Under the pieces are notes generated by a model. The model had not been told where the DNA came from, made no database searches, and saw only the letters and a program-made list of their open reading frames with translations. A program made the position numbers and the translations under genes. A stretch of DNA of 64,000 nt from Litoditis marina. Lineage: Eukaryota > Nematoda > Chromadorea > Rhabditida > Rhabditidae. Position 1 is the first letter of the stretch, and each line of letters starts with the position of its first letter. Location of the stretch: positions 11,302,904 to 11,366,903 of the forward strand of contig OZ038439.1 in the NCBI GenBank assembly GCA_964036275.1, read 5' to 3'. Below are positions 1 to 11,324 of the stretch, piece by piece.

Positions 1-9
1 ATAACATAC

Positions 10-107
10 CTCATGGTGGGCAGAGATTCCTCCGTGAACGAACGAATCGCAGCAGGTGCCGAGGAGAATCTGGCAACGTTGGGCAGAGCACGAGCAAGAC
101 GGAGCAT
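10..107 (-). CDS. first exon of a mitochondrially targeted protein (partial)
   Basis: Read on the minus strand, an ATG at 107 opens 32 codons and ends at an AG|GTATGT donor at 10/9, so the gene continues off the left edge. The peptide starts MLRLARALPNVARF and is rich in Arg, Ala and Ser with no acidic residue for its first 25 residues. That is a typical mitochondrial import presequence; the exon ends EESLPTM. The family cannot be named from this exon. It is divergent from the next gene, about 2.8 kb away. Confidence 0.6.
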
Positions 108-2569
108 TTCACTGAAACAATCTAATCTTAAAATGACTTTTCAAGCAACAAAATCCGGAGAGAAACTGGTTCAATTGAGTGAGATCGGTAACTGAGCTGT
201 CTGAACGCTAAGTAGAGTTTTCTAACTACGTTTTGTATAGATAATAGATCAAAACTATGTAGATCGAGCCCTAAAAACCGGGAAAAGTCTTTAAAAAAAT
301 TCAATTTTGTCGTTTCAATTAATGCACTGTACGGTAGGTAATGCGTACGGAATACTTGGCTAGACGTCTCCTTTTCATTTTGCTGTGGATTTGCACGTCG
401 TTTTCGATTTATTTATTTAATTAAGTTTTTGACCTTCAGTACGCTGATTAAACCGTATGATGTATGATCATATCATATTTAAATTCTGTGTTAAACACTC
501 AATCAGCTCATTTGCTGTTTTCTCACCCGTTGCGGATGTAATAACGTTAGGTTACGGTATATCTCACTTCTTCTGTGTGACCACACAATTATTTGTTGTT
601 ACTTCTATGCGACGAAACCAGCATGTTTTCTTGGTGAAAATCAATAGGCTAGTAGTTGATAGCTTCTGATACTTCAAATCACTAACTATTACTATATATG
701 TATGTTCTTTCTACATCTAAAACGATAGAAACTGTGTACATGTGAAGGTTGATTCGTCCCTAACTTACCTAATTTAAAGCAAAAATATCACATATACGCG
801 TCCGAAAATCAGAAGTACAATTATTCAACTAAATCATAATACAAACGTGTGTCGTTTGTGTGTAGTACCAGCTTTTGGATAGCTCGCTGTCAATTAATTG
901 TTACTCTTCGAACATACACCAACGCTCTGGTCTAAAATATTGCTTGCATGTGGGGGAAATACGGTATTCAACCTCTTCAAAACATTAAGAGTGAGATTGA
1001 GTGGATTTTCACGCTCTTATATGCGTAATAAATTATCATCATTGAGTTATGTGCTGAGACCGGAGAACTTTGTGGATTGTGGTCACCCCTGACAGGGAAA
1101 GCGCTTAAAGCAGAACGATTATGTGAATCAATCCCGTCTCAGCGGTCCCTTAAACTGCAATTGGAAAATGTATTGCAGTTTCAAGGACTGAAGCGTTGGG
1201 ATCGGACCACATAGTCGTCCTTCTTTAAGCGAACACTGTTATGTGTTATGCCTGTAAGAATGAGGAAGACGAGAGATATGAGCTGGCAGACGAAACAATG
1301 CAATGATAGATGAAACCCTCACTTTACAGCTCTATACGTGAGCGCGTACTATGCTAATCAGCTAACATGTTAACAGGTAAACACAGTTACGAAACATAGT
1401 TTGTGAGTTTGTGTCTACTACACAACAAAACAGTACCAGCTTTCAACTGTCAATTATTGTGTACTTGTCATTTCAACTTTTAAAGGTATAAATTCATAGG
1501 TAGAGTATCATACTTCCGTTTCCAATGGTCATAAAAATCGAAAATTCAAAAATACCATTTTTTGTCAAAATCTGGTTTTTTTCGATCATGAAGTTTTATG
1601 CATTTGCGAAATCATGGAGTTTCATGCATTTGAGAGGAAAAACCTTCTGTAGAATGGTCACACCTTACTGGTGTTTGGATCAGCTGTCAATTATTTCTTA
1701 CTTTATAAAGTTTATACCAGCTTCTAACGGGTTTCAAATTTAAAGGTAGAGACTAAAGAATGAGTTAGTTAGGAAAATATGGTTGTCAGCTTCGGTCAAC
1801 TGTCAATAATTTCTTACTTATAATTTCCATTTCAAATTTCGAAGGCTTGAGCTTTTAGTAATTGGTATTTAAAGGAGGACTAGTAGAGAGATTACATATT
1901 TGGAATCGAATCCGGAGATCACGAATATGCAACTTGTTTCTTCAGACTTTGTTTTATTGATAGGTAAAGGGTAGAGAATGAGTTGAGAAAGATGCGTACG
2001 TGCGATAGCTATCGTTAGTGGCCCGGGCCGCTTGTTTTTCTTTTCGTCGTTCGGCTAGATAGACACAAACAACTATTGCATTGATCAGGTCATTGTTAAC
2101 CAAGTTACCTAGAACTAGTATACTCTCTCATTCATATCAATAAACTTTTGTATTTTTATTAAACTATAAGCTAACTAAGAAAACTGGAAATTCCCAACAA
2201 CTATGGTTTTTTAAAAATTTTACCAACAATAAGCCCTCTCTCTGTGTCTTTAATCTCTTCCGAACGCACATCGATCATCGCATGCTACATGCTAGCTAAG
2301 ATTCGTAATACATGAGTTCATGTTCTAAATTATGTTTTACATTGATTTCTGAAGAACAACCTTTAATTAAGAAGACTGATTTTGGTCTGTTGCAATCTGT
2401 TCCTGTTTACTTAAGGCTTTCATCAAATTTACTCTATCTCTTCATTTGAATAACAATAAGTTCTCAGGATGAAACTTCATCGATGTTAGTTTTATGCTTC
2501 TTTCTCTTTTAGCATATCAAGTTTATTCATGAAATTATGTAGATTCTTCGAAAAAGTCATTCTTTTTCC
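108..2569. other. intergenic, no gene seen
   Basis: I see no convincing coding exon here. The region holds one hairpin MITE (1101-1231) and degenerate copies of a motif close to ACTGTCAATTATTTCTTACT near 880, 1445, 1685 and 1800. It presumably includes the divergent promoters of the genes at 107 (minus) and 2870 (plus). Confidence 0.5.
1101..1231. repeat. hairpin MITE, family 1, copy a
   Basis: Palindromic element of about 120-130 bp. Its left arm contains ACGATTATGTGAATCAATCCC and its right arm GGGATCGGACCACATAGTCGT, with the inner arms AAACTGCAATTGGAAAA and ATTGCAGTTT. The same element recurs at 2714, 30433, 32544, 35228 and 35528. Confidence 0.8.
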
Positions 2570-2616
2570 AGAGAATGTTGGGTCCCCGTTCCCTCGTCAG
2601 CAGACTCCAAAATACT
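2570..2616 (+). pseudogene. duplicate of the L2HGDH first-exon start (decoy exon)
   Basis: A copy of the first coding exon of the downstream gene: ATG at 2575 followed by 21 bases identical to 2870-2890, then similar sequence with a 6-base gap. It has its own strong acceptor-like sequence, CTTTTTCCAG, just before the ATG. Read through, it gives 22 codons and a TGA, and no donor that would join it to the rest of the gene is visible. It is either a dead duplicate or an alternative 5' end giving a short upstream ORF. Confidence 0.6.
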
Positions 2617-2713
2617 ATCCCAACATTTCACTCTTTTTTGTGATTTCGTCTTTTTATTGGGTTCTATTGCGGTCTAAATAGTTTTTTTTCTATAATCTAA
2701 GTAACAGTTAAAT

Positions 2714-2831
2714 GAAGCGATAATGTGGACCAATCCCGTGTCAACGGTCCTTTAAACTTCAATTGGAAAATGTATTGCAGTTTAAAGGACTGAAGCGTTG
2801 CGATTGAACCACATTATCGTCCTTCTTTAAG
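2714..2831. repeat. hairpin MITE, family 1, copy b
   Basis: About 118 bp palindrome with GATAATGTGGACCAATCCCG on the left and its near-complement ending TTATCGTCCTTCTTTAAG on the right. It lies exactly between the two copies of the L2HGDH first exon. Confidence 0.85.
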
Positions 2832-2869
2832 TAAATATTCTTATTCTAAATCAAATTCTTTACAGAAGA

Positions 2870-5800
2870 ATGTTGGGTCCCCGTTCCCTCCTAGCTGTCA
2901 ACAGACTGCAAGTTTTACCTCGTTTTGTGTCCTCGGCACCGGATAGTAGCAAGTATGTTTATTTTTTTATGTTCATACTTTGTAAAAATTGGCTAAGTAG
3001 CCCGAAAGCTAAAAGATTCAATAAATTAACGTTTTTCGCGAACTCTAAAACAATACCCACGTTTTATGCAATTTCAATGTTGACATGTTTTTAAATCGAA
3101 AAGTTGTAGTTTGACCTAAGGGTATGTCAGTATTTCTGTTTTCGGGTAGTTATGTTTACGTATCACGTAAAATGAGTTAGCTTCGCGTGCATTTTCAATA
3201 GAAAAAAAAATCTGGTCAGTTCTCTCGTGAAAAAATTAATTGTATTTCCAGGGGCCATCAAAAGTTCGATTTGGTCGTGGTTGGCGGTGGTATTGTTGGT
3301 TGCGCCACTGCGCGCCAAATTCAAATGGAACATCCCAATTTGAAGATTGCGATCGTAGAAAAAGAGGACAGATTAGGTTAGTTGCCAGTTCGTAGTTCAT
3401 ATCAAACTCTCTTTAAATATAATTATCTCAAACTTGTCTTGGCTGTCACCTGTTGTTGAGAGAAGGTCGAAGCCTTCCTTTTTCAGTCAGAAATTGTAGA
3501 AATATCAAATATGTAATTGAACTATTGAACAAAATAAAGTGACTTTTTTATACTGTGCACGCTGTCTGTTGACAGTCTCTGATGCGAAAATCCTGTTCTT
3601 CAAAAATAATTATGAATTGTAATTGAAATTGACTCAGAAGTAAGTGGCTGAATAGAATACGAAAATGCACTTATTTAAACCTCTAACTTCTTTATTCCGT
3701 TTTGTTTTGTTTCCCGAGTTTTGATAACTTGTCCCTATTTGCAGCTCCTCATCAGAGTGGGAATAACAGTGGGGTTCTACATGCCGGTATCTACTACACT
3801 CCTGGCAGTTTGAAGGCGAAACTGTGTGTAGAAGGTGCGTTATTTGCAAATGTCCTGATTTGTAACTTAGTTATGTCCATAGGCTACATATATAAGTTCA
3901 CATTGTTTTTACACACATATATAAGTTCTCATAATTTCGGGGGGATTAGAAATTCACCAATAAAAATAATGTGAGACTGTTGTGAAAGTTAGGCTGGTTT
4001 GAAAAGGGGATTGTAGAAAAAACAGTTGAAAAACAAAAAAAAACAGTTTGTTCAATAGTTCTAACAAAGTTGCCCTACGTTTGCAGTGTTATAACTTAGT
4101 GAAGTAAAAGAAGGTGTAAATTAAATTAAAAAGTTTGTAATGCTTAGTATAGGTATCGATTTGGCGTACAAGTTCTTCGACGAAAACAATGTTCCATACA
4201 AGAAGACCGGGAAGCTGATCGTGGCAGTCGAACCAGCCGAAGTACCAAGATTGGAGGTATTTTTTTTAAATTATTGATTTTGCATCATACGTGAGGCGAC
4301 TTTGTTGTACACAGAAATTAATTGAAAATTGGGTGTTTTACTTGGGTAACCAACCTACAAAACAAGGTGGGAGATTAGGTTTTCACCAGTAAAATGCAAC
4401 TTCTGTTGAAATTAGGGTGGTTCAAAGTTCGGATTGTAAGAAAACGGCTGATTCAATGGAGCACCTAACAAAGTCGCCCTACGTTTGATTTTGCTCAAAA
4501 AATAGAATTATGTTTTTCTGTATTTCTCGGTCGTCTCGAGTTGAATTTTTAACCGGGAGATAACCTGAAACTGAATCCCGGTTACCGGAAAAAGGTTACC
4601 AAAAACCGGCTATATCACCAAAATACCCGTCATATAAAGAATATACCTCGCTCATTCCCTATATACTCTACAAGTTCAATAATTTTTACATATTTTTTAC
4701 AAATTCAATAATGTTCACATGTTGTTCTAAACTCTACAAATTTAATAATTTTGTACATATTGTTTTTTAATATCAATTTGCAGGCCTTGTTCGAGCGAGC
4801 GAAGCAGAACGGCTGTCGCGACATCAAAATGATCGAGGCAAGCGAGATCAAGGACTATGAACCACATTGCAAGGTTGGCAAGACAATAATAATAATAATA
4901 AAAATATAAAGTTTATTTGCACAATAACAGAGGCCATAGACTAGTGACTGTTTTACGAAAGTAACCATTTTTCGATTTCATTTTTCAATCCAAAAACGGG
5001 ATTGGATTACTTTTTGCAGAATATTTACTTCGTACAAGGGTTTTTATGTTATATTCATTCGGTAGTGAACATTTTTAGGTGATTTCTGTATGCAACCGTA
5101 TTTTAAATGTTTTTGGAACTTCTTTTCCGGTTACCTGAATAGGTACCAGGAAGGTAACCTGAAACAAATATCGATCCCTCTTCAATCTAATCAAAACTTG
5201 GTTTTCAGTGTTTCACTTTCAGGGTCTTAAGGCGCTATGGTCTCCGCACACTGGGATAGTAGACTGGGGAGAGGTAACCAAACGGTTCGCTGAGGATTTC
5301 GAAAAGCGCGGTGGAAAGGTACAACTTTTGTTTTTGCTTACATAGTTTCCCACATCTGAACTAAAATTTATCAAAGTTTGTAATTATTTTAGACTAGTGT
5401 TTACCAATCCTTCCAGCTGTGTTATATATTGTAAGTATTTCATTTGTCATAGAGTTCATGCTAGGAAAGTAAGTCAGTGGAGTTACTTCGAATAACTAAC
5501 GGTAAGAATGTAAGAAATGTTGTGTATTGAAGTTTCGCAGTTCGCAAACCTAGCAGATTCGATAGTTAGTATGTTCTTGTGAACAGCTTGTATGTGGAAA
5601 CGAGAATGTTCACAGTGGACCTTTATCCTTATACAAAGCAAGAAAGTTTTTTAGAAAAAGTTTAAAAAAAATTATTTTCAATTTTTTCAGGTGTTCCTCA
5701 ATTTCCCGGTACAGGCCATTACTCGTACAAACGACAGTTCACATCCCGTACGACTCCAATCTAAACCCAATTTGGTTAGTTGTTTTCTCTTAATTATTTG

Positions 5801-8800
5801 ATATGAAATTAATCTTTTCATAGTTTGATTATATTCAGTGACTGCGCTTTGCACCCTTCATGAATTCTGTATCTAACCGGGTTTTTAGGTAACCTAACCC
5901 TTTTTTGATAACCTAATTTTTAGGTTACCTCAGTAGATTAGGTAACCCTTTGGTAACCTAAAATGGAAAACGGGTTACCTGTTTTTCTAACGCAAAATGT
6001 GTTTTTTTACCGTTAGTTTGAACGGTAACCGGATTTTAGTTTCAGGTTACTTTCAGGTTACCTACCGAGGCAACCTCAAAAATAGGTTACCAAAAAAGGG
6101 TTAAGTTACCTAAAAACCCGGTTAGTTGTAGAATTGGCCTATCATTTTCACCACATAGTTGTCCTTTCGCGAGATGCGTGTTTAGTTTTTTTACATACTG
6201 ACTCACGCCTTTGAGTAAATCATGAAAAATACAGTATTTCACAATCGGACAACGTAAAGAGATCAATTCATCCAAACACGGGGTTTAAAACCTTTTTGTT
6301 TTCTCATGGAGACGAGTAGTAGTTTTTTTTAGTGTTTCAAGTAGTTGATTTAATGAAAGTTGCATTCCATTCCAGGCCGAGTTCCATTCTTCCGTATTGA
6401 TCACGTGTGCCGGTCTGCAGGCGGATCGAGTATCTCAGTTGACCGGTTGCTCGCCCGATCCCAAGATTGTACCTTTCCGGTACGTTCTTGTTTGTTTAGT
6501 GTTTGTTTGTTTTGGAATGTTTTGGGCGAATTCACTGGAGAACCGGCTCCTTCCCGAACCAAACCGCGAACCGGTCACTGGAGAACCGAACCAACTGAAC
6601 CGAACCGACTTTTGAACCGACCGGTTCTCCAGTGAATGCTTCGAACCGAACCGACATTTATCATGAGTTGAACAAGCAAGTCGTAGACAAGGTAAAATGA
6701 CTCTATCCCGGTTCGGTTCGAAGCATTCACTGGAGAACCGGTCGGTTCAAAAGTCGGTTCGGTCGGTTCGGTTCGGTTCTCCAGTGACTGGTTCGCGATT
6801 CGGTTCGGGAAGCACCTGGTTCTCCAGTGAATTGGCCAATGTTTTGTTGTTAGTTGTTTTTCGAGGTGTGTAACGTGTTTGTCACAGCTCAGTCAGGTGC
6901 GAATTCTATATCTAAGCGGTTTTTCGATAACTCAACCACTTTTTGATAACCCTTCTCTGATTACCTCAGTAGGTAACCCATTGCTAAGATGAAAAACCGG
7001 TCACCCTTTTGGTTTTAGGTTATGTTGAAGTTCCCTTCGATATATTTCTGTTGTAGAGGAGCGGTTTTTGTCTTTGTTGAATGTAGATGTAAGCTTAAAT
7101 TTAGGGCTGTGTTTTACTTTGTGATTTCAGAGGCGAGTATTTGTTGTTGAAGGCGGACAAAAGACATCTCGTTTCCACAAACATATATCCGGTAAGTTTG
7201 TCAGTCTATCATTGAGTTTTGCTTTCATTCAAACCTTGTTTGAACAGCCAGAGGTCCGAAAATGAGCTTCTTTTCGTCCGAAAATATTCTGATGCGAGAA
7301 GGAGAATTAACCAGCGCAATTTATTCTGAATGATTTTGTTTCAAATGATACGACGATAGTTTAGTGAGTATGTAGTTCATCTTATTCTCATGTATGAAAC
7401 CCGTCACCTAGTCATGCGACAGTAAATTTTCTTTCACGAGAATTCAAGAGTTTCACGTCCGTCCATTATGAACCGTTGTGCAAACAAATGCATTGTTTTA
7501 TTTTTTGAACTTACACACGCACAGCAGAAACCGCACAGAACTCGTAGTTTATATTAATCCAGGTTCCCGACCCCCGTTTCCCCTTCCTGGGAGTTCATTT
7601 CACGCCGAGAATGAACGGCGATGTCTGGCTGGGACCGAACGCGGTGTTGGCCTACAAGAGAGAGGGGTATTCGTATTTCGACATCTCACCCACGGATCTC
7701 TATGATGCGTTGGCATTCAAGTAAGTTTTTTGGTAATTTGGTAACTTTTTGTGAGTAACCGCTAACCAGTTTGAGGACCCACAGTGTTCCAACGGGACCA
7801 AAGTGGTACTGATTTAGTGTATCTGGCTTTGAGGTTCTTGACCAGTACCCCATTCGAAGGGTTGCGGCTCCTAGAAGCCTATTTATCGCGTTCTTGGTAT
7901 AAATTTCGCATGTTTATCATGTAAATATGTTTACAGAGGTATGCACAAGTTGATGTGGAAGTATATGTCTTTCGGCATGCAGGAAATGTATCGGGGAATC
8001 TGGTTAAATGCTCAGGTTGGTCAGGTGTTGGGGTGATTTTCCGATGCAGGATTCATTCGTTATGTCATGTTAAAAGCTCAGTTTGGTTAGAGTTTGGGTC
8101 CATCCTTTTGGCTTTAGTCTAAGTAACGTCACGCATTGTGTGTTCTGTAGAGAGATATTTGGATATTACATCGATTATTGTTATCTTCTTGTCATTTCTG
8201 ATATCATGAAAACCGTGGAAAGTGAGTGCCAATCTAAAATAAGGCCAAGTTACGTTAAAACATGCTACTTCCAGTATTATCTTGCCTTATGTGGTAGCGA
8301 ATGCGACATCTGGAGTTATCATTTTGATTTGAAAGATGGCACAAAGTAATATGATGTGTTCTAGGTGAAGCAATTGCAACGCTTCATTCCGGAATTGAAG
8401 CTGAGTGACGTGACGAGGTGAGGTTTTTCTGTCGGAAATGGTACGCACTTTTGTTGTATAGTGTCGAATCACGGGTGACCACAACATTTTTGGGGGGCGG
8501 GGGTCGTAAATGCCCCGATGAGGCCAACAATTATGGTGATTTTTGCCGATTTGCGTAAAATTCTCACAATTTTGAAAAATAATTTCGTATTTTTCGGCGA
8601 ATTTTCATTTTTTAAGGGGGGGGGGGGGGGTCGTACCGGTAATAGGGACGGTCAACTTTCTGGTAACTGGTAACCCCTGTGTCGAATGTCTGCCCAAGCT
8701 CGGCATATATGTAGTACGTCATGAATACTTACAAAAACATATCTGCCCAATAGAGTATTTGTGCGTTTAGCGAATCCGAGATAATAATTCTCCAATGATT

Positions 8801-10047
8801 CTGTGTTCAACGTGTTTTGCATACGCTCAAAACGCACGTTGTTTAAGCGATTGTAATGTAACCTTACGTACGTGTGGTAATAAGTTGTGCATTGAAACTT
8901 TCTAGTAGTAAATGAAGAGAAACTATTGTGACATTCCAAACACTAACTAATTATGACATTTTCCAGAGGTCCGGCCGGTGTGCGCGCACAAGCCATGGAT
9001 TCAACTGGAGCACTTGTTGATGATTTCGTGTTCGACAGTGGGAAGGGAGAGGTATGTTTTATGGCCAATTCTACAACTAACCGCGTTTTTAGGTAACCTA
9101 ACCCTGTTTTGGTAACCTATTTCTCAGGTTACTTCGGTAGGTAACCTAGAAGTAACCTGAAACTAAAATCCGGTTACCGTTCAAACTAGCGGTAAAAATT
9201 TTGCGTTAGAAAAACAGGTAACCAGTTTTTCATTTTAGGTGACTAACCGGTTACCTACTGAGGTAACCTGAAAAATAGGTTACCAAAAAAGGGTAGGGTT
9301 ACCTGAAAACCCGGTTAGATATAGAATTCACCATGTTTTATTTGTCACTCTAGCGGCTGGTCAACTGTTGGCTGTAGTTTGCTGTGTGAACACAGCAAAA
9401 ACTGTGTTAGGATAAATCTACAAACACAACACACACACATCGTGTCTGTGTTCTTACCCGTGTTGATGTTCAGATTAAGGTGAAGGGTTTTAGTGCAGTT
9501 TACTTTTTTTAAACTGTTCAGCAACCCGAGTTTCCATCAGCGTATCTCCAATATGTTTTGTATTCGTTTGGAAATATGATCTTGTATAGGAGTATAGGGC
9601 TCACTCTTTCTGAATCAGGCCTATACATACTCCAGTAAAGTTGTCCGGATAGTTGGAATTAATCAAAAAACGGACTACCTTTTTTGCCGAAAAAGAGAAA
9701 ACCTGTCAATTTTTGCCTAAATTTATCATTTTTTCCCATGTTTCCATCTAAAAACGGATTCATTTTTGTCGGACAGTCAGACCTTACAGGTGTATGGGCC
9801 TATATGATGTGCCTATACGGGTTGCCCTATTGCACTTGTAGTTTGATCCCGTTGTTTATTGGTCAATATTCGTGAATTCAGATCTTCAATGGATATATCT
9901 CGACCAAACTACAACTATGATAAACTGTCATTTCAGCTGTCCACTCACGTTCTTCACGTGCGAAATGCGCCTTCACCGGGTGCCACCAGCAGTCTGGCAA
10001 TAGCCAAAATGATCTGTAAGGAGGCTGAGACGAGATTCAAGATTTAA
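2870..10047 (+). CDS. L2hgdh: L-2-hydroxyglutarate dehydrogenase, mitochondrial
   Basis: FAD-dependent enzyme that oxidises L-2-hydroxyglutarate to 2-oxoglutarate in mitochondria (metabolite repair). Fourteen exons join in phase to 440 aa: 2870-2952, 3252-3376, 3745-3834, 4153-4256, 4784-4873, 5223-5318, 5691-5774, 6376-6479, 7131-7191, 7563-7720, 7937-8015, 8365-8417, 8967-9051, 9937-10047. The first 27 residues form an Arg-rich presequence. The dinucleotide-binding motif VVVGGGIVG lies at residues 36-44, followed by the acidic end VEKE. Family signatures follow: [25 protein letters not shown] and [16 protein letters not shown], and near the end [10 protein letters not shown] and [14 protein letters not shown]. 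Length is close to the usual 440-460 aa. The start was chosen because it follows an acceptor-like TTTACAG, which suits trans-splicing. Introns are swollen by repeats. Confidence 0.95.
4288..4490. repeat. hairpin element with GGCGACTTTGTTG ends
   Basis: In intron 4 of the L2HGDH gene. The left end GCGACTTTGTTGTACACAGA is mirrored by the right end AACAAAGTCGCCCTACGTTT. A degenerate partner lies at about 3880-4090 in the previous intron (same right-end words), and a related hairpin lies at 37985-38170. Confidence 0.6.
5862..6139. repeat. GGTAACC-rich palindromic element, copy a
   Basis: About 275 bp, in intron 7 of the L2HGDH gene. It starts GAATTCTGTATCTAACCGGG and ends with the complement, CCCGGTTAGTTGTAGAATT. 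Inside are many AGGTTACC / GGTAACCT words in both orientations, so the whole element folds on itself. Related copies are at 6900-7030 (half), 9063-9331 and 39025-39298; fragments are near 4540-4620, 5130-5165, 37120-37195 and 62335-62385. Confidence 0.8.
6525..6838. repeat. large inverted repeat built from GAACCGG/CCGGTTC words
   Basis: In intron 8 of the L2HGDH gene. The left arm (about 6525-6655) reads AATTCACTGGAGAACCGG and then GAACCGAACCG words; the right arm (about 6710-6838) is its complement, ending CCTGGTTCTCCAGTGAATTG. The loop of about 55 bases is around 6656-6710. Within each arm the word CACTGGAGAACCGG itself recurs. No second full copy is seen in the window. Confidence 0.8.
6900..7030. 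repeat. GGTAACC-family element, half copy
   Basis: Starts GCGAATTCTATATCTAAGCGG and carries AACCACTTTTTGATAACC-type words, then breaks off near 7030 without its right half. Confidence 0.6.
8614..8631. repeat. poly-G tract
   Basis: A run of about 13 G in intron 12 of the L2HGDH gene, close to a shorter G-rich run near 8495. Such runs can form G-quadruplexes and are length-unstable. Confidence 0.7.
9063..9331. repeat. GGTAACC-rich palindromic element, copy b
   Basis: Full-length copy in intron 13 of the L2HGDH gene. Left end CCAATTCTACAACTAACCGC, right end AACCCGGTTAGATATAGAATT. Internal GGTAACCT words alternate in orientation. Confidence 0.8.
9612..9800. repeat. hairpin element with CCAGTAAAGTTGTCCGGATAG end
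   Basis: About 190 bp. The left end reads CATACTCCAGTAAAGTTGTC and the right end TTACAGGTGTATG (inverted). The interior carries AAAACGGACTACC / TTTTTGCCGAAAAAG words. A related copy in the other orientation is at 27280-27452; stubs are at 26662-26692 and 32688-32705. Confidence 0.6.
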
Positions 10048-11324
10048 ATTTAAATTAGACCTTTAAATTTTTCAAAGAACTGACACTCTCGTTGTGATAG
10101 GTTTAGAGAACGTAGCAGTTTTTCTTCACTATATAGTTTTTTGTGTTAATAGTCATGTTGTAAACGGTTGTAAAAGATGAGAAGCTACCTCTTTGTGCTC
10201 AAACTAGTGTTAGGCTGATTCTCGGAAACTTCTGCAGTATTGCCTTGGAAACATAGAATAGTTGAGTGAGTCAGATATGTCCATGAGGTGAAACATGAGT
10301 TTTTGGTGTAGTTATCTACAAATTTTGCTTGTATAGTTACTGTTTTTCCTGCCAGTAATTACTTTTTTCATATATAGTTTTTCTGTGATCAGTTTTAGTG
10401 CCAAACTGGACTATCTTGCCATCTGTAACTAAAGTAATGCGTCATGTACAATCGAGCATGTTTATTAGGGTATATGTATATTCATTCATAACACTTTTAA
10501 ATGTTCTACTATGATTATTCAAATCTGTACTATTAGTATGTTTGTAATTACCGAGTGTGATTAAAGTTTTACTATGAAATATTTGTGATTTTTACTGTTC
10601 GTGTTTCTTCGATCTCAGTTTTCGGACAAGTTCTTTTTGAACTGAGAACAATTATACGCATTTTATGTCCACAAAAATACAATGTAGAACTTTACTGCTT
10701 ACAATGTTTACTTTCTGCCCCCACATTATTGGTATTGCAGGGAAGAAACTGAAGAATGTGGTTAAAACTTCAATGTTACCCAAAATACAATCTAGTAAGA
10801 TTAGTTCTTGTATTGAACTTTATTCATTTTGCATACGTAGTTGTTACAATCCTGACGTGCACTCGACGTGAAACAGACACATTTCTGGGGTCTCATCACA
10901 CGATCTTAGGTTTGCACAACTTGATTTTCGGTTAGTCACTGAACAAACGTTGAGAGCTAAAAATCAGAGGGAAAATTGCAAGTATCAATACCGGAAATGT
11001 TTACTTTTTACCCCCCCCCCACCCTCCAACTTTTGTATTGTAGGTGATAAATTGAAATATCACCCCCGGTGAGGGGGGGGGGGGGTCAAACTACAATTCC
11101 CCAAACGCAATACAAATTCAGAAAGGTGAGGGGTAAAAAGTCAATGTTCCCAAGTTAGATTCTCAATTTGGTCTGAGGTTCATGTTTCCATTGAAACCGA
11201 CACGAATGCGCGTTTTCAAGTTTTCACGTTTTCAACGAACTCGAGAAGATTGCCAGGTTTGTTTCAAGAGAAAAGCCGAACCTTGGAAGCTCATTTTCAT
11301 TTTGTCCCTCTAAACTCGGCCCGA
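10048..11324. other. 3' UTR and intergenic region, no gene seen
   Basis: Contains the L2HGDH 3' UTR, a G/C-tract repeat (10985-11150) and, at its right end, the presumed promoter and 5' UTR of the next gene. I find no further coding exon; the longest open stretches lack splice sites and recognisable sequence. Confidence 0.5.
10985..11150 (+). repeat. C-tract element, inverted partner of 17790-17945
   Basis: Starts AATACCGGAAATGTTTACTT, has C11 then G13 tracts, CAATACAAATTCAGAAAGG, and ends GTAAAAAGTCAATGTTCCC. The complement is found at 17790-17945, so the two copies are inverted and flank most of the membrane-protein gene. Confidence 0.75.
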
